A stretch of DNA of 33,613 bases from Mucilaginibacter sp. UBA4741 (lineage in GTDB: Bacteria; Bacteroidota; Bacteroidia; Sphingobacteriales; Sphingobacteriaceae). This document shows, one piece after another, positions 1 through 6,759 of the stretch (positions are counted from its first letter, which is position 1; the number at the start of each line of letters is the position of its first letter). The stretch spans positions 1-33,613 of the forward strand of contig DHIR01000228.1 of NCBI GenBank assembly GCA_002403905.1, written 5' to 3'. Under the pieces are notes generated by a model. It did no database searches, was not told where the DNA came from, and saw nothing but the letters and a program-made list of their open reading frames with translations. The position numbers and the translations under genes were made by a program.

Positions 1-74
1 CCTCCCCGGTAGGGAGGACTTAAAAATGATTTTTAAAAGTCTCCCCTACCGGGGGAGATTTAGAGGGGGCTCTG
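1..74 (+). repeat. Intergenic palindromic repeat, family A, copy 1
   Basis: A snap-back element: a left arm around CTCCCCGGTAGGGAGGACTT (2-21) faces a right arm AAGTCTCCCCTACCGGGGGA (37-56), and the element closes with GAGGGGGCT near 63-71. The stretch 35-71 recurs identically at 1363-1399, and an inverted half copy lies at 12549-12600. It begins at the window edge, so its left end may be cut. It stops about 20 nt before the tadA start codon, so it probably lies in or next to the tadA leader. Confidence 0.85.
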
Positions 75-94
75 TCCCCGTATAAAATTTACAA

Positions 95-562
95 ATGAGA
101 TATGTAACTTTTGGCGATGAGTCCGCGTTATCACCGGACGATTTTTTTATGAACGAGGCACTTAAAGAAGCCAAACTGGCTTTAGCCGAAGATGAGATAC
201 CCATTGGTGCCATAGTTACCTGCCAGGGCAAGATCATTGGCCGGGGCCATAACTTAACCGAGCGGCTAGTTGACGTATCGGCCCATGCCGAAATGCAGGC
301 GCTAACCGCCGCCGCTAATTTTATGGGTGGCAAATATTTAAAAGACTGTACCTTATATGTAACGCTTGAGCCCTGCGTAATGTGCGCAGGCGCATCGTAT
401 TGGTTCCAGATAGGTAAAATTGTTTTCGGTGCTTACGATACCCGGTTGGGTTTTGGGCGATTGAATCAAAAAATAACACATCCTAAAACTATTATAACGG
501 GCGGGATAAGAGAGAACGAGTGCGCGGAGCTGGTGAGGAGTTTTTTTAAGAGTAAAAGATAG
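95..562 (+). CDS. tadA: tRNA-specific adenosine deaminase TadA
   Basis: Zinc-dependent deaminase that converts A34 to inosine in the wobble position of tRNA-Arg(ACG), in the cytoplasm. The CDA-fold signature is complete: HAE at residues 64-66 (zinc His and proton-shuttling Glu) and PCVMC at 93-97 (two zinc Cys). The 155-aa length fits the family. A second in-frame ATG at position 149 (Met19) would give a 137-aa protein that begins right at the conserved MNEALKEA helix, so the first 18 residues may not be translated. A strong hairpin follows the stop. A paralogous guanine deaminase is the main alternative, but the general sequence favours TadA. Confidence 0.9.
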   Translation: MRYVTFGDESALSPDDFFMNEALKEAKLALAEDEIPIGAIVTCQGKIIGRGHNLTERLVDVSAHAEMQALTAAANFMGGKYLKDCTLYVTLEPCVMCAGASYWFQIGKIVFGAYDTRLGFGRLNQKITHPKTIITGGIRENECAELVRSFFKSKR

Positions 563-566
563 ATAA

Positions 567-605
567 ACAAACCCTCTATTCGCCTTTGGCACAAAGAGGG
601 TTTGT
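567..605 (+). terminator. Hairpin after tadA
   Basis: An 11-bp perfect stem (ACAAACCCTCT at 567-577 with AGAGGGTTTGT at 595-605) encloses a 17-nt loop, 4 nt after the tadA stop. There is no long T-run after it. The CCCTCT...AAAGAGGG core resembles the hairpin at 22650-22678, so it may be a repeat recruited as a terminator. Confidence 0.6.
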
Positions 606-656
606 AAAGAATGCATTTTGTGACATTAATTTAGAACAAAAACCATCTTCACACCT

Positions 657-664
657 TATATTTG
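657..664 (+). promoter_or_regulatory. Bacteroidota -7 promoter motif of sod
   Basis: TATATTTG matches the Bacteroidota -7 consensus TAnnTTTG exactly and lies 31 nt before the superoxide dismutase ATG. I see no good -33 TTG at the usual distance. Confidence 0.45.
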
Positions 665-695
665 CTACACAATCTTTAAACTTTAAATAAAAAAT

Positions 696-1307
696 ATGGC
701 ATTTACACTACCGGCGTTATCTTATGCTACAGATGCATTAGAACCGCACATTGATAAACTTACCATGGAAATTCACCATGGCAAACACCACAATGCTTAT
801 GTTACTAACCTTAACAAAGCGTTAGAAGGCAAGCCAGAGGCTGACCATAGCATTGATGATATCATTAAAAATATTTCAAAATTTCCGCCTGCTGTGCGTA
901 ACAACGGCGGTGGTCATTATAACCACACCATGTTTTGGACATTGCTTTCGCCAAGCGGCGGTGGCGAGCCAACAGGCGCTTTGGCCGATGCTATAAAAAG
1001 TACTTTCGGTTCATTCGCCGAGTTTAAAACAAAAGTATCAGATGTGGGCGCTACCCGTTTTGGATCTGGCTGGGCATGGTTAATTGTTACTACTGATAAA
1101 AAACTGGCGGTAACTTCAACTCCAAATCAAGACAATCCTTTAATGGATATTGCCGAAGTAAAAGGCACGCCAATTTTAGGTATTGATGTTTGGGAGCATG
1201 CTTACTACTTAAAATATCAAAACCGTCGCCCTGATTATTTGGCGGCCATCTGGAACGTGATCAATTGGGCTCATGTTTCTGAGTTATATGCTAAAGCGAT
1301 AGCTTAA
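696..1307 (+). CDS. sodA: Superoxide dismutase, Fe/Mn family (Mn-type signature)
   Basis: Converts superoxide to hydrogen peroxide and oxygen in the cytoplasm. The four metal ligands are visible: H27 (in MEIHHGKHH), H77 (YNHTMFW), D164 and H168 ([11 protein letters not shown]). The second-sphere glutamine comes from the C-terminal half (Q145 in NQDNP) and a Gly sits in the GGGHYNH motif. This is the pattern known for Mn enzymes; Fe enzymes carry Gln in the N-terminal half. Metal use is still an inference, since cambialistic enzymes exist. At 203 aa it is full length. It has its own likely promoter and is followed directly by a palindromic repeat. Confidence 0.95.
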   Translation: MAFTLPALSYATDALEPHIDKLTMEIHHGKHHNAYVTNLNKALEGKPEADHSIDDIIKNISKFPPAVRNNGGGHYNHTMFWTLLSPSGGGEPTGALADAIKSTFGSFAEFKTKVSDVGATRFGSGWAWLIVTTDKKLAVTSTPNQDNPLMDIAEVKGTPILGIDVWEHAYYLKYQNRRPDYLAAIWNVINWAHVSELYAKAIA

Positions 1308-1319
1308 AGCCTCACCCAA

Positions 1320-1400
1320 ACCCTCCCCGGAAGGGAAGGCTTTAAAATATAACACGCCCCCAAAAAGTCTCCCCTACCGGGGGAGATTTAGAGGGGGCTT
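1320..1400 (+). repeat. Intergenic palindromic repeat, family A, copy 2
   Basis: Same element as at 1-74: left arm CCTCCCCGGAAGGGAAGGCT (1322-1341), right arm AAGTCTCCCCTACCGGGGGA (1365-1384), and the same GAGGGGGCT end. It fills nearly all of the gap between the sod stop and the next ATG at 1414. It could end the sod transcript or lie inside a leader. Confidence 0.85.
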
Positions 1401-1413
1401 ATTGTTTATACCC

Positions 1414-2409
1414 ATGAAAGCCAACGTACTCGAAGCCCCCGACAAACCAATAGTTTGGAAAGAAGTTGAAAAGCCGGCCCTTGTAGCAGGCGAAGTTTTA
1501 ATAAAAATTAAAGCAGCCGGGCTAAACCGCCGCGACTACTGGATAAGTATTGGCAAATACGCCGGTTTGAAATATCCAACCATATTAGGGTCAGATGGGG
1601 CAGGTGTTGTTGCCGAGGTGGGTGAGGGTGTTGACACGGCCTGGCTGAGTAAAGAAGTAGTTATAAACCCCGGTAATAATTGGGGCGATAACGACAACTT
1701 CCAGGGCAAAGATTTTAAAATTTTAGGCCTGCCGGATGACGGCACCTTTGCCGAATATGTTAAAATCCGTATTGAATATTTATATGATAAACCGGCTTAC
1801 CTTACGTGGGAGCAGGCAGCGGCATTCCCGCTGGCAGGCTTAACGGCTTATAGGGCGTTGTTTACAAAAGCCAAGGCCAAAAAAGGTGACACGGTTTTAA
1901 TATCTGGTGTTGGTGGTGGTACCGGCGCATTTGCTTTACAATGGGCTGTAGCCGCGGGTTGCAGGGTGTTTGTAACATCAGGCAGCGGCGAGAAGATAGA
2001 ACAGGCAAGGCAGCATGGCGCTTTAGCCGGTGTAAACTATAAGGCGCAGGACTGGGCCGAAGAACTGCACCACATGGCAGGCGGTTTTGATGTAATTATT
2101 GATAGTGCGCTGGGCGCAGGCTTTGCCAAATTTCCGGACATTTGTAACCCGGGTGCACGCATTGTATTTTTTGGCGGCACGGCCGGTGATATGCCTGCAA
2201 TTAACGGACGCAAGATATTCTGGAAACAATTGCAGATACTAGGCACCCCCCTGGGCACTACCGAAGATTTTAAAGAGATGCTCAAGTTTATGACTGAGCA
2301 TCAAATTGTACCTATTATTGATGAGGTTTATCCGCTAGCCGAAGCGGGAAAGGCGATTGAGAAGATGGGAACATCATCACATTTTGGAAACATCATACTT
2401 AAAGCCTAA
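1414..2409 (+). CDS. MDR-family (zinc-binding dehydrogenase-like) NADPH oxidoreductase
   Basis: Medium-chain dehydrogenase/reductase of about 331 aa, probably an NAD(P)H-dependent quinone or enone reductase. It has an N-terminal GroES-like domain with the NRRDYW motif (around residues 39-44) where zinc alcohol dehydrogenases carry a catalytic Cys. The Rossmann domain has the nucleotide loop ISGVGGGTGAFALQ. The open frame extends to a TTG at 1402, but ATG 1414 is chosen because MKANVLEAP is the typical start of this family and 1402 lies directly against the repeat. The catalytic and structural zinc ligands appear to be missing. It is followed after 5 nt by a flavin/FeS reductase. Substrate unknown. 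Confidence 0.88.
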   Translation: MKANVLEAPDKPIVWKEVEKPALVAGEVLIKIKAAGLNRRDYWISIGKYAGLKYPTILGSDGAGVVAEVGEGVDTAWLSKEVVINPGNNWGDNDNFQGKDFKILGLPDDGTFAEYVKIRIEYLYDKPAYLTWEQAAAFPLAGLTAYRALFTKAKAKKGDTVLISGVGGGTGAFALQWAVAAGCRVFVTSGSGEKIEQARQHGALAGVNYKAQDWAEELHHMAGGFDVIIDSALGAGFAKFPDICNPGARIVFFGGTAGDMPAINGRKIFWKQLQILGTPLGTTEDFKEMLKFMTEHQIVPIIDEVYPLAEAGKAIEKMGTSSHFGNIILKA

Positions 2410-2414
2410 CTCAA

Positions 2415-3428
2415 ATGCTTCAGTTAAAGGTTGAGGCTATAAAATGGGAAACTACCGATACGGCTACATTTTATTTGGCTGAAATATCTGGCAAAAAAGT
2501 TAATTACGTAGCCGGGCAATTTATCACGCTGGTGTTTACGCACCATGACGAAGAGATCCGGAGGTCGTACTCTTTAAGCTCATCGCCTGATGAGGAATTG
2601 TTAGCCATAACCGTTAAGCGTATCACTAACGGCGAGATTTCGCGCTTTATGTTAACTAAAGTAAAAACCGGCGATATTATCAATGCTGTTGAACCGGCAG
2701 GACGGTTTACTATTACTGATTTTAAAGCGAAAAAAGACATCCTACTTTTTGCCGCCGGTAGTGGGGTAGTGCCTATATTTTCTCAGCTAAAGTATATACT
2801 TGCCCGCGAAGGTGAGAGTTATATCACCCTAATTTATAGCAGCCAGAATCAGGCATCTGTTTTGTTTGCTGATGAGTTGGATGAGTTACAAGCCAAACAT
2901 CCCGATAGGTTAAAAATAATTCACCTGCTTAGCAGCGCGGGCAACCGCCTCAATAACATCAGCGTTGAAAAGCTAGTAAAGCAAAACACCCGCTACAGTT
3001 TAGACAAAGCCAGGTTTTACCTATGCGGCCCATTTGTTTATATGCGTATGGTGCGGTTAACGCTTTTATATATGGGTTTAGATAACAGCCAGATACGCAA
3101 AGAAAACTTTGTATTGAAAACCGTAACTGTAACGGCCGGTTACGTTAATTATCCGCCGCAAAAAATCCGCATCCGCTTTAATAATGAGTGGCATGATTTG
3201 GTGGTTGGCGAGAACCAAACCATTCTGCAAGCTGCCCTGCAAAACAATATCGCGTTACCATATAGCTGCCGCGCGGGCAGCTGCTCGGCTTGTACGGCCA
3301 AGTGTGTTAGCGGTAAGGTTGATATGGCTGTTAATGATGTATTAACTGATCTGGACCTTGCGCATGGATTAATACTTACCTGTACCGGGCATGCTGTTAG
3401 TGATGAGGTGGTGATAGAATTTATGTAG
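2415..3428 (+). CDS. PaaE-like FAD/2Fe-2S oxidoreductase
   Basis: A 337-aa electron-transfer protein in three parts. The FAD-binding barrel carries the RRSYSLSSSP motif (near residue 48). The NAD(P)-binding domain carries LLFAAGSGVVPIFSQ and the LCGPFVYM motif. The C-terminal plant-type ferredoxin domain has four cluster Cys: C285, C290, C293 and C323. This order is that of the phenylacetyl-CoA epoxidase reductase PaaE and related oxygenase reductases, which move electrons from NAD(P)H through FAD to a partner. No oxygenase or other paa gene is nearby, so it is more likely a general reductase, perhaps linked to the MDR enzyme 5 nt upstream. Extra Cys at 297. Confidence 0.88.
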   Translation: MLQLKVEAIKWETTDTATFYLAEISGKKVNYVAGQFITLVFTHHDEEIRRSYSLSSSPDEELLAITVKRITNGEISRFMLTKVKTGDIINAVEPAGRFTITDFKAKKDILLFAAGSGVVPIFSQLKYILAREGESYITLIYSSQNQASVLFADELDELQAKHPDRLKIIHLLSSAGNRLNNISVEKLVKQNTRYSLDKARFYLCGPFVYMRMVRLTLLYMGLDNSQIRKENFVLKTVTVTAGYVNYPPQKIRIRFNNEWHDLVVGENQTILQAALQNNIALPYSCRAGSCSACTAKCVSGKVDMAVNDVLTDLDLAHGLILTCTGHAVSDEVVIEFM

Positions 3429-3446
3429 GGAATAAAAATATACCAC

Positions 3447-3532
3447 TGTCATTTCGACCAGCGGGAGAAATCTATACACTGCAAAGTCGCCTCATTACCG
3501 TGTATAGGTTTCTCGCTACGCTCGAAATGACA
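3447..3532. repeat. Snap-back repeat, family B, copy 1
   Basis: Outer arms TGTCATTTCGA (3447-3457) and TCGAAATGACA (3522-3532), and inner arms GAGAAATCTATACAC (3465-3479) and GTGTATAGGTTTCTC (3500-3514, one mismatch). The same element lies at 16043-16123. It sits between two convergent genes, where it may end transcription from both sides. Confidence 0.85.
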
Positions 3533-3560
3533 AATTAGAGGGTGAGATCACCCAATCAAA

Positions 3561-4094
3561 TTAAAACCCCGCTATTGTATTGGTGATATGCGCCAAATGG
3601 TGCTTACTATGCCACGCATATAAAGCTAAATTTCTTTTCAGGGGAATGTTAGCCCCGGTTTCGGGATGTACAAAATAGCGGTCCCATTGCTCTTCATTAA
3701 AACTTTCCAATAAAGCTACCAGATGTTGGTGTATGCCTTCGAGCATTTTTAATGATGGTTCAACAGGTAATTTATAATCAGGCTGCATTGCCCAGCCAGC
3801 CTGGTCGTATGCTTTAATGGTAGGGCTGTCCTCGGTTAGCGCCCATTTAAAACGGATCAACGAGTTCATATGGCTATCGGCCAGGTGATGCACCACTTGC
3901 CTCAGTGTCCAGCCGCCGGGGCGATAAGGGGTGTCTAGCTGTGTTTCATTAAGGCCGATGATTGCCTGGCGCCCTTTGCCAGGTAGTTCTTTTATATCAT
4001 TTATCCAGCCTTGCATATCCTGGTTGGTATAAGATGTAGGAGGAGTAAATTTGCCTGTTGGGTATTGTAAAGGATCAATTGCTGTTGTGGTCAT
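3561..4094 (-). CDS. YfiT/BstA-like DinB-superfamily metal-dependent hydrolase
   Basis: A 177-aa four-helix-bundle protein of the YfiT family, called putative metal-dependent hydrolase or bacillithiol S-transferase. The metal site is visible: H69 in VVHHLADSH (with H70 and H75), and H162 and H166 in the C-terminal HSKHHLAHI segment. The motif GGWTLRQVVHHLADSH is diagnostic. In Firmicutes relatives transfer bacillithiol; whether this organism makes bacillithiol cannot be seen here, so the thiol substrate is open. It is transcribed alone, divergently from the FAD oxidoreductase. A second, more distant DinB protein lies at 12732-13187. Confidence 0.88.
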   Translation of the reverse strand: MTTTAIDPLQYPTGKFTPPTSYTNQDMQGWINDIKELPGKGRQAIIGLNETQLDTPYRPGGWTLRQVVHHLADSHMNSLIRFKWALTEDSPTIKAYDQAGWAMQPDYKLPVEPSLKMLEGIHQHLVALLESFNEEQWDRYFVHPETGANIPLKRNLALYAWHSKHHLAHITNTIAGF

Positions 4095-4281
4095 AGTTGG
4101 TTTGGTTGTATGGTTTACAAGTTGAAAGTAGGATGTTTTTTATAAAAATCTGTCGGCTAATGGTAATTTTTGATCATGCTTAGCATACAGCATAGTAAAA
4201 TAAGCTACTTTAAAGTATAATTTTTTGCCATAAGTAAAAGGTTTGCTATAAATTAGCGTTTTATATGCGTTTATTTAGCTG

Positions 4282-5598
4282 ATGGTGAAAAAACTACTGG
4301 TACTAATCCTAATCATATATTCTTCTTTCACCTATGCCGAAACTATAAAAACCGATGTGCTGGTAATTGGTAACGGAGTGGGCGCGGTATCGGCGGCTAT
4401 ACAAAGTTCACGCAGCAAATTAAAAACGATTTTATTATGTAAAGGCGATTGGTTGGAAAATATGCAGGTCAAAAGCATGATCACAATTGCGGCTAATCGT
4501 AATATACCGTCAGGAATATGGGGCGAGTTTAGAAAGCATATACGTTTGCTTTATAAAGGCACACCGGGATATGATACCGCTTACAACGCGCCCTTAAAAT
4601 TTGAACCTTTTGCAGGCGCAGGGATATTTAAAAAAATAGCTGATACCACACAAAGACTCACCTTAAAATTAAATACATCTTATACGACTATTAAAAAGGA
4701 TGGCACCGGTTGGCAGGTAAGTATTACCGAAAACGGGACTACAAATTATATTAAGGCAAAAACAATAGTTGACGCTACCGAAGCCGGCGATATAATAACA
4801 TTAGTTGGTGCCCAATTTCCATCGCAAGTAGTTAATAACGAAAACTTGTATCGGACCTCTATTGTCACTGGCGATGTGTTGGAACAAGCAGATGATAGGT
4901 TTAAAACCTCATATCCGCCAACTCCGGCATATTATTTACCCGTTTGTGCACTAATAGCCAGAGATGCCGATAACCTTTTTATTGCTGATAAAGCTTTGCC
5001 GGTTGCGCCAACGCTTCAAAATTTGCCGTTGCAAATAGCGGTGGGTCAGGGTGTTGGTACAATGGCTGCCTTTTGCGCGTTTTTTAAAACCACTCAAAAA
5101 AACTTACGGGTAAGAATGGTACAAGGAGAGTTATTGGATTTTAAAGGATATATATTGCCTTTTGATGATGTTAACCCAACTGATCGTTATTTTAGGGCGC
5201 TGCAACAAATAGCGGCTACCGGCCTGCTTAAAGGTGTGCAAAAAAAAGATGGTAATAATTTGCAATTTCTTTTTATGCCAGATACCATGGTTAACACTGC
5301 CGAAATAAAGCCCGCTTTAACCGAGATATACAGTCGCGCTTTTATATGGTTTAATAATACTAGGCCCGGCGATCAGTTTACCCTGGATAACCTGCTGTCT
5401 TTCATCTGCGAAATAACGCTTGCCGATCCTCAATCGTTTAGGGTAACTATGCAAAAGGATTGGAAGACCAAGTATAATTTTACATCAGAATTTGACATCA
5501 ACCACCCCATCACCCGCCGCGAGTTTGCTATATTGGCTAACCAGTTTCTTAATCCTTTTGGGCGGGTGGTTGATTTGAATGGGCGGATGATTAACTAA
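4282..5598 (+). CDS. Secreted FAD-dependent oxidoreductase, short form
   Basis: 438 aa. Residues 1-19 form a signal peptide (cleavage likely after TYA), so the protein acts outside the cytoplasm. A Rossmann FAD site follows (VLVIGNGVGAVSAA, from residue 26), then SGIWGEF, the VDATEAGDI motif and YYLPVCALI...NLFIADKAL, all typical of the FAD-dependent oxidoreductase family that includes xanthan lyase-like proteins. Compared with what I know of that family, the part between GDI and YYLP looks short. The third Gly of the FAD loop is Ala. The tail has an SLH-like look: PFDDV...YFRALQQIAATGLLKG from residue 293, and ITRREFAILANQF near the end. Its stop overlaps the convergent Dabb gene. Substrate unknown. 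Confidence 0.78.
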   Translation: MVKKLLVLILIIYSSFTYAETIKTDVLVIGNGVGAVSAAIQSSRSKLKTILLCKGDWLENMQVKSMITIAANRNIPSGIWGEFRKHIRLLYKGTPGYDTAYNAPLKFEPFAGAGIFKKIADTTQRLTLKLNTSYTTIKKDGTGWQVSITENGTTNYIKAKTIVDATEAGDIITLVGAQFPSQVVNNENLYRTSIVTGDVLEQADDRFKTSYPPTPAYYLPVCALIARDADNLFIADKALPVAPTLQNLPLQIAVGQGVGTMAAFCAFFKTTQKNLRVRMVQGELLDFKGYILPFDDVNPTDRYFRALQQIAATGLLKGVQKKDGNNLQFLFMPDTMVNTAEIKPALTEIYSRAFIWFNNTRPGDQFTLDNLLSFICEITLADPQSFRVTMQKDWKTKYNFTSEFDINHPITRREFAILANQFLNPFGRVVDLNGRMIN

Positions 5599-5909
5599 GC
5601 ATCCACACTATCCAGCACCATTACTCTTTTACAAAGCGGCCCGGCATAATCTTCCCTGAAAATATCATGCAGTGGGTCTACCTGGTAATGGTCATGATCT
5701 GCAATGTTATTGAAGGTAACTAAAAGTGAAACATCATAACTACTTTCAATAACATCGCGTTCTTCCGTTGCCGCAGGTATGCCAATATGTATATCGCGTA
5801 TGGATGTTATGGGAACCAATACGTTTAAGCCTTCTATAAATTTAGGTAAGTCGGCTTTGTTATTAAGCCAAAAGTATACTTGGTGAACAACTATGTTTTT
5901 TAATTGCAT
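5595..5909 (-). CDS. Dabb (stress-responsive A/B barrel) protein
   Basis: A 104-aa dimeric alpha/beta-barrel protein. The Dabb pattern is clear: an N-terminal VVHQVYFWL strand, FIEGLNVLVPI, an IGIPA...ERDV segment, YDVSLLVTFNN, and the D..HD.F motif (VDPLHDIFREDY) before a last strand KRVMVLDSV. Function is not established for most family members; some are stress-induced and some are cyclases or monooxygenase-like. Its stop codon overlaps that of the convergent FAD oxidoreductase (shared CTAA at 5595-5598). It lies 57 nt after the HAD gene on the same strand and may be cotranscribed. Confidence 0.85.
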   Translation of the reverse strand: MQLKNIVVHQVYFWLNNKADLPKFIEGLNVLVPITSIRDIHIGIPAATEERDVIESSYDVSLLVTFNNIADHDHYQVDPLHDIFREDYAGPLCKRVMVLDSVDA

Positions 5910-5966
5910 GGGTTTTATATAAAAGTATAAATACTAAATAATTAGGTGAAAGTTGATACGGCAATA

Positions 5967-6620
5967 TTAAAACAATGCTTTCAGTTTTTCAACAGTCAAT
6001 TCCGTAAAATCGGTTATAACCAGGTTTGATGGTTGCAGTTTATCTGCCGGCTGTCCGGTGGTTATACCAACCACTTTCATTTGGGCGGCGTTGGCTGCTT
6101 TAATCCCTGCTATAGAGTCTTCAAAAACTACGCAATTTTCGGGCGGCATGTTTAAATTGGCAGCAGCTTTTAAAAATATCTGCGGATTGGGTTTTCCTTT
6201 GCTAACGCTATTACCGTCAATAATAACATCGAAATATTGCTTTACGCGTACATGATTCAATACAAAGTCAATATCATCTGCCGTTGCGGATGATGCTATG
6301 GCCAGTTTAAAACCGGCATCTTTTAATTCGATCAGCAAGTTTTCAAGGCCGTTTACCGGGGCGATGTATGGCGTATAAAATTCGCGATAAAGCCCCTCTT
6401 TTTCTTTGAGTAATGATTTTAGTGTTGCCTCATCAGCATCGGCAAATAAGCCTTTTAAAGTATCTATTATGGGTATGCCGCTAATTTCGGTATAATACTT
6501 TTGCGGCTGCAGGTTGCCTAAGCCATGTTTTTTAAAAAGGGCCTGCCATGATTTTAGGTGATAAGGGGTATTGTTTACCATGGTGCCATCCATATCAAAA
6601 ATTGCCGCTACATTTTTCAA
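5967..6620 (-). CDS. HAD-family hydrolase, beta-phosphoglucomutase-like
   Basis: 217-aa cytoplasmic HAD phosphohydrolase or phosphomutase of subfamily IA with a helical cap. The motifs are complete: DMDGT with nucleophile D9 and acid/base D11, the ASSATADD Ser motif, KGKPNPQIF with the catalytic Lys, and VVFEDSIAGIKAA with the Mg-binding acidic pair. The cap begins NTPYHLKSWQALF, as in beta-phosphoglucomutases and related sugar-phosphate phosphatases. No maltose phosphorylase or similar gene is nearby, so a specific mutase role cannot be claimed. It is divergent from the photolyase gene and probably leads the HAD-Dabb unit. Confidence 0.88.
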   Translation of the reverse strand: MKNVAAIFDMDGTMVNNTPYHLKSWQALFKKHGLGNLQPQKYYTEISGIPIIDTLKGLFADADEATLKSLLKEKEGLYREFYTPYIAPVNGLENLLIELKDAGFKLAIASSATADDIDFVLNHVRVKQYFDVIIDGNSVSKGKPNPQIFLKAAANLNMPPENCVVFEDSIAGIKAANAAQMKVVGITTGQPADKLQPSNLVITDFTELTVEKLKALF

Positions 6621-6759
6621 ACTGATATTTGTTTATTACGGGCCTAAATTAAAATAATAGGCTGGTTTCATTCATTTAAATGTTGCCCTCATGTCAAATA
6701 TTGGATATATAGTGTACATTAAACCAAATAAATTGCAAATTTGTGGGTGCTGAAATCTT

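Noticed and set aside
1402..1413. TTG start for the MDR gene
   Set aside because: The extra residues MFIP are not family-like and the TTG touches the repeat. ATG 1414 gives the usual MKANVLEAP start.
2415..3428. Phenylacetate degradation (paaE) assignment
   Set aside because: Domain order matches PaaE, but no paaABC or other pathway gene is nearby, so the symbol is withheld.
3447..3532. Insertion sequence or MITE with target duplication
   Set aside because: Strong inverted arms but no flanking direct duplication that I can see and no transposase in the window. Listed as a palindromic repeat only.
5967..6620. Beta-phosphoglucomutase (pgmB) symbol
   Set aside because: The HAD motifs fit, but no maltose or trehalose phosphorylase gene supports the specific reaction.
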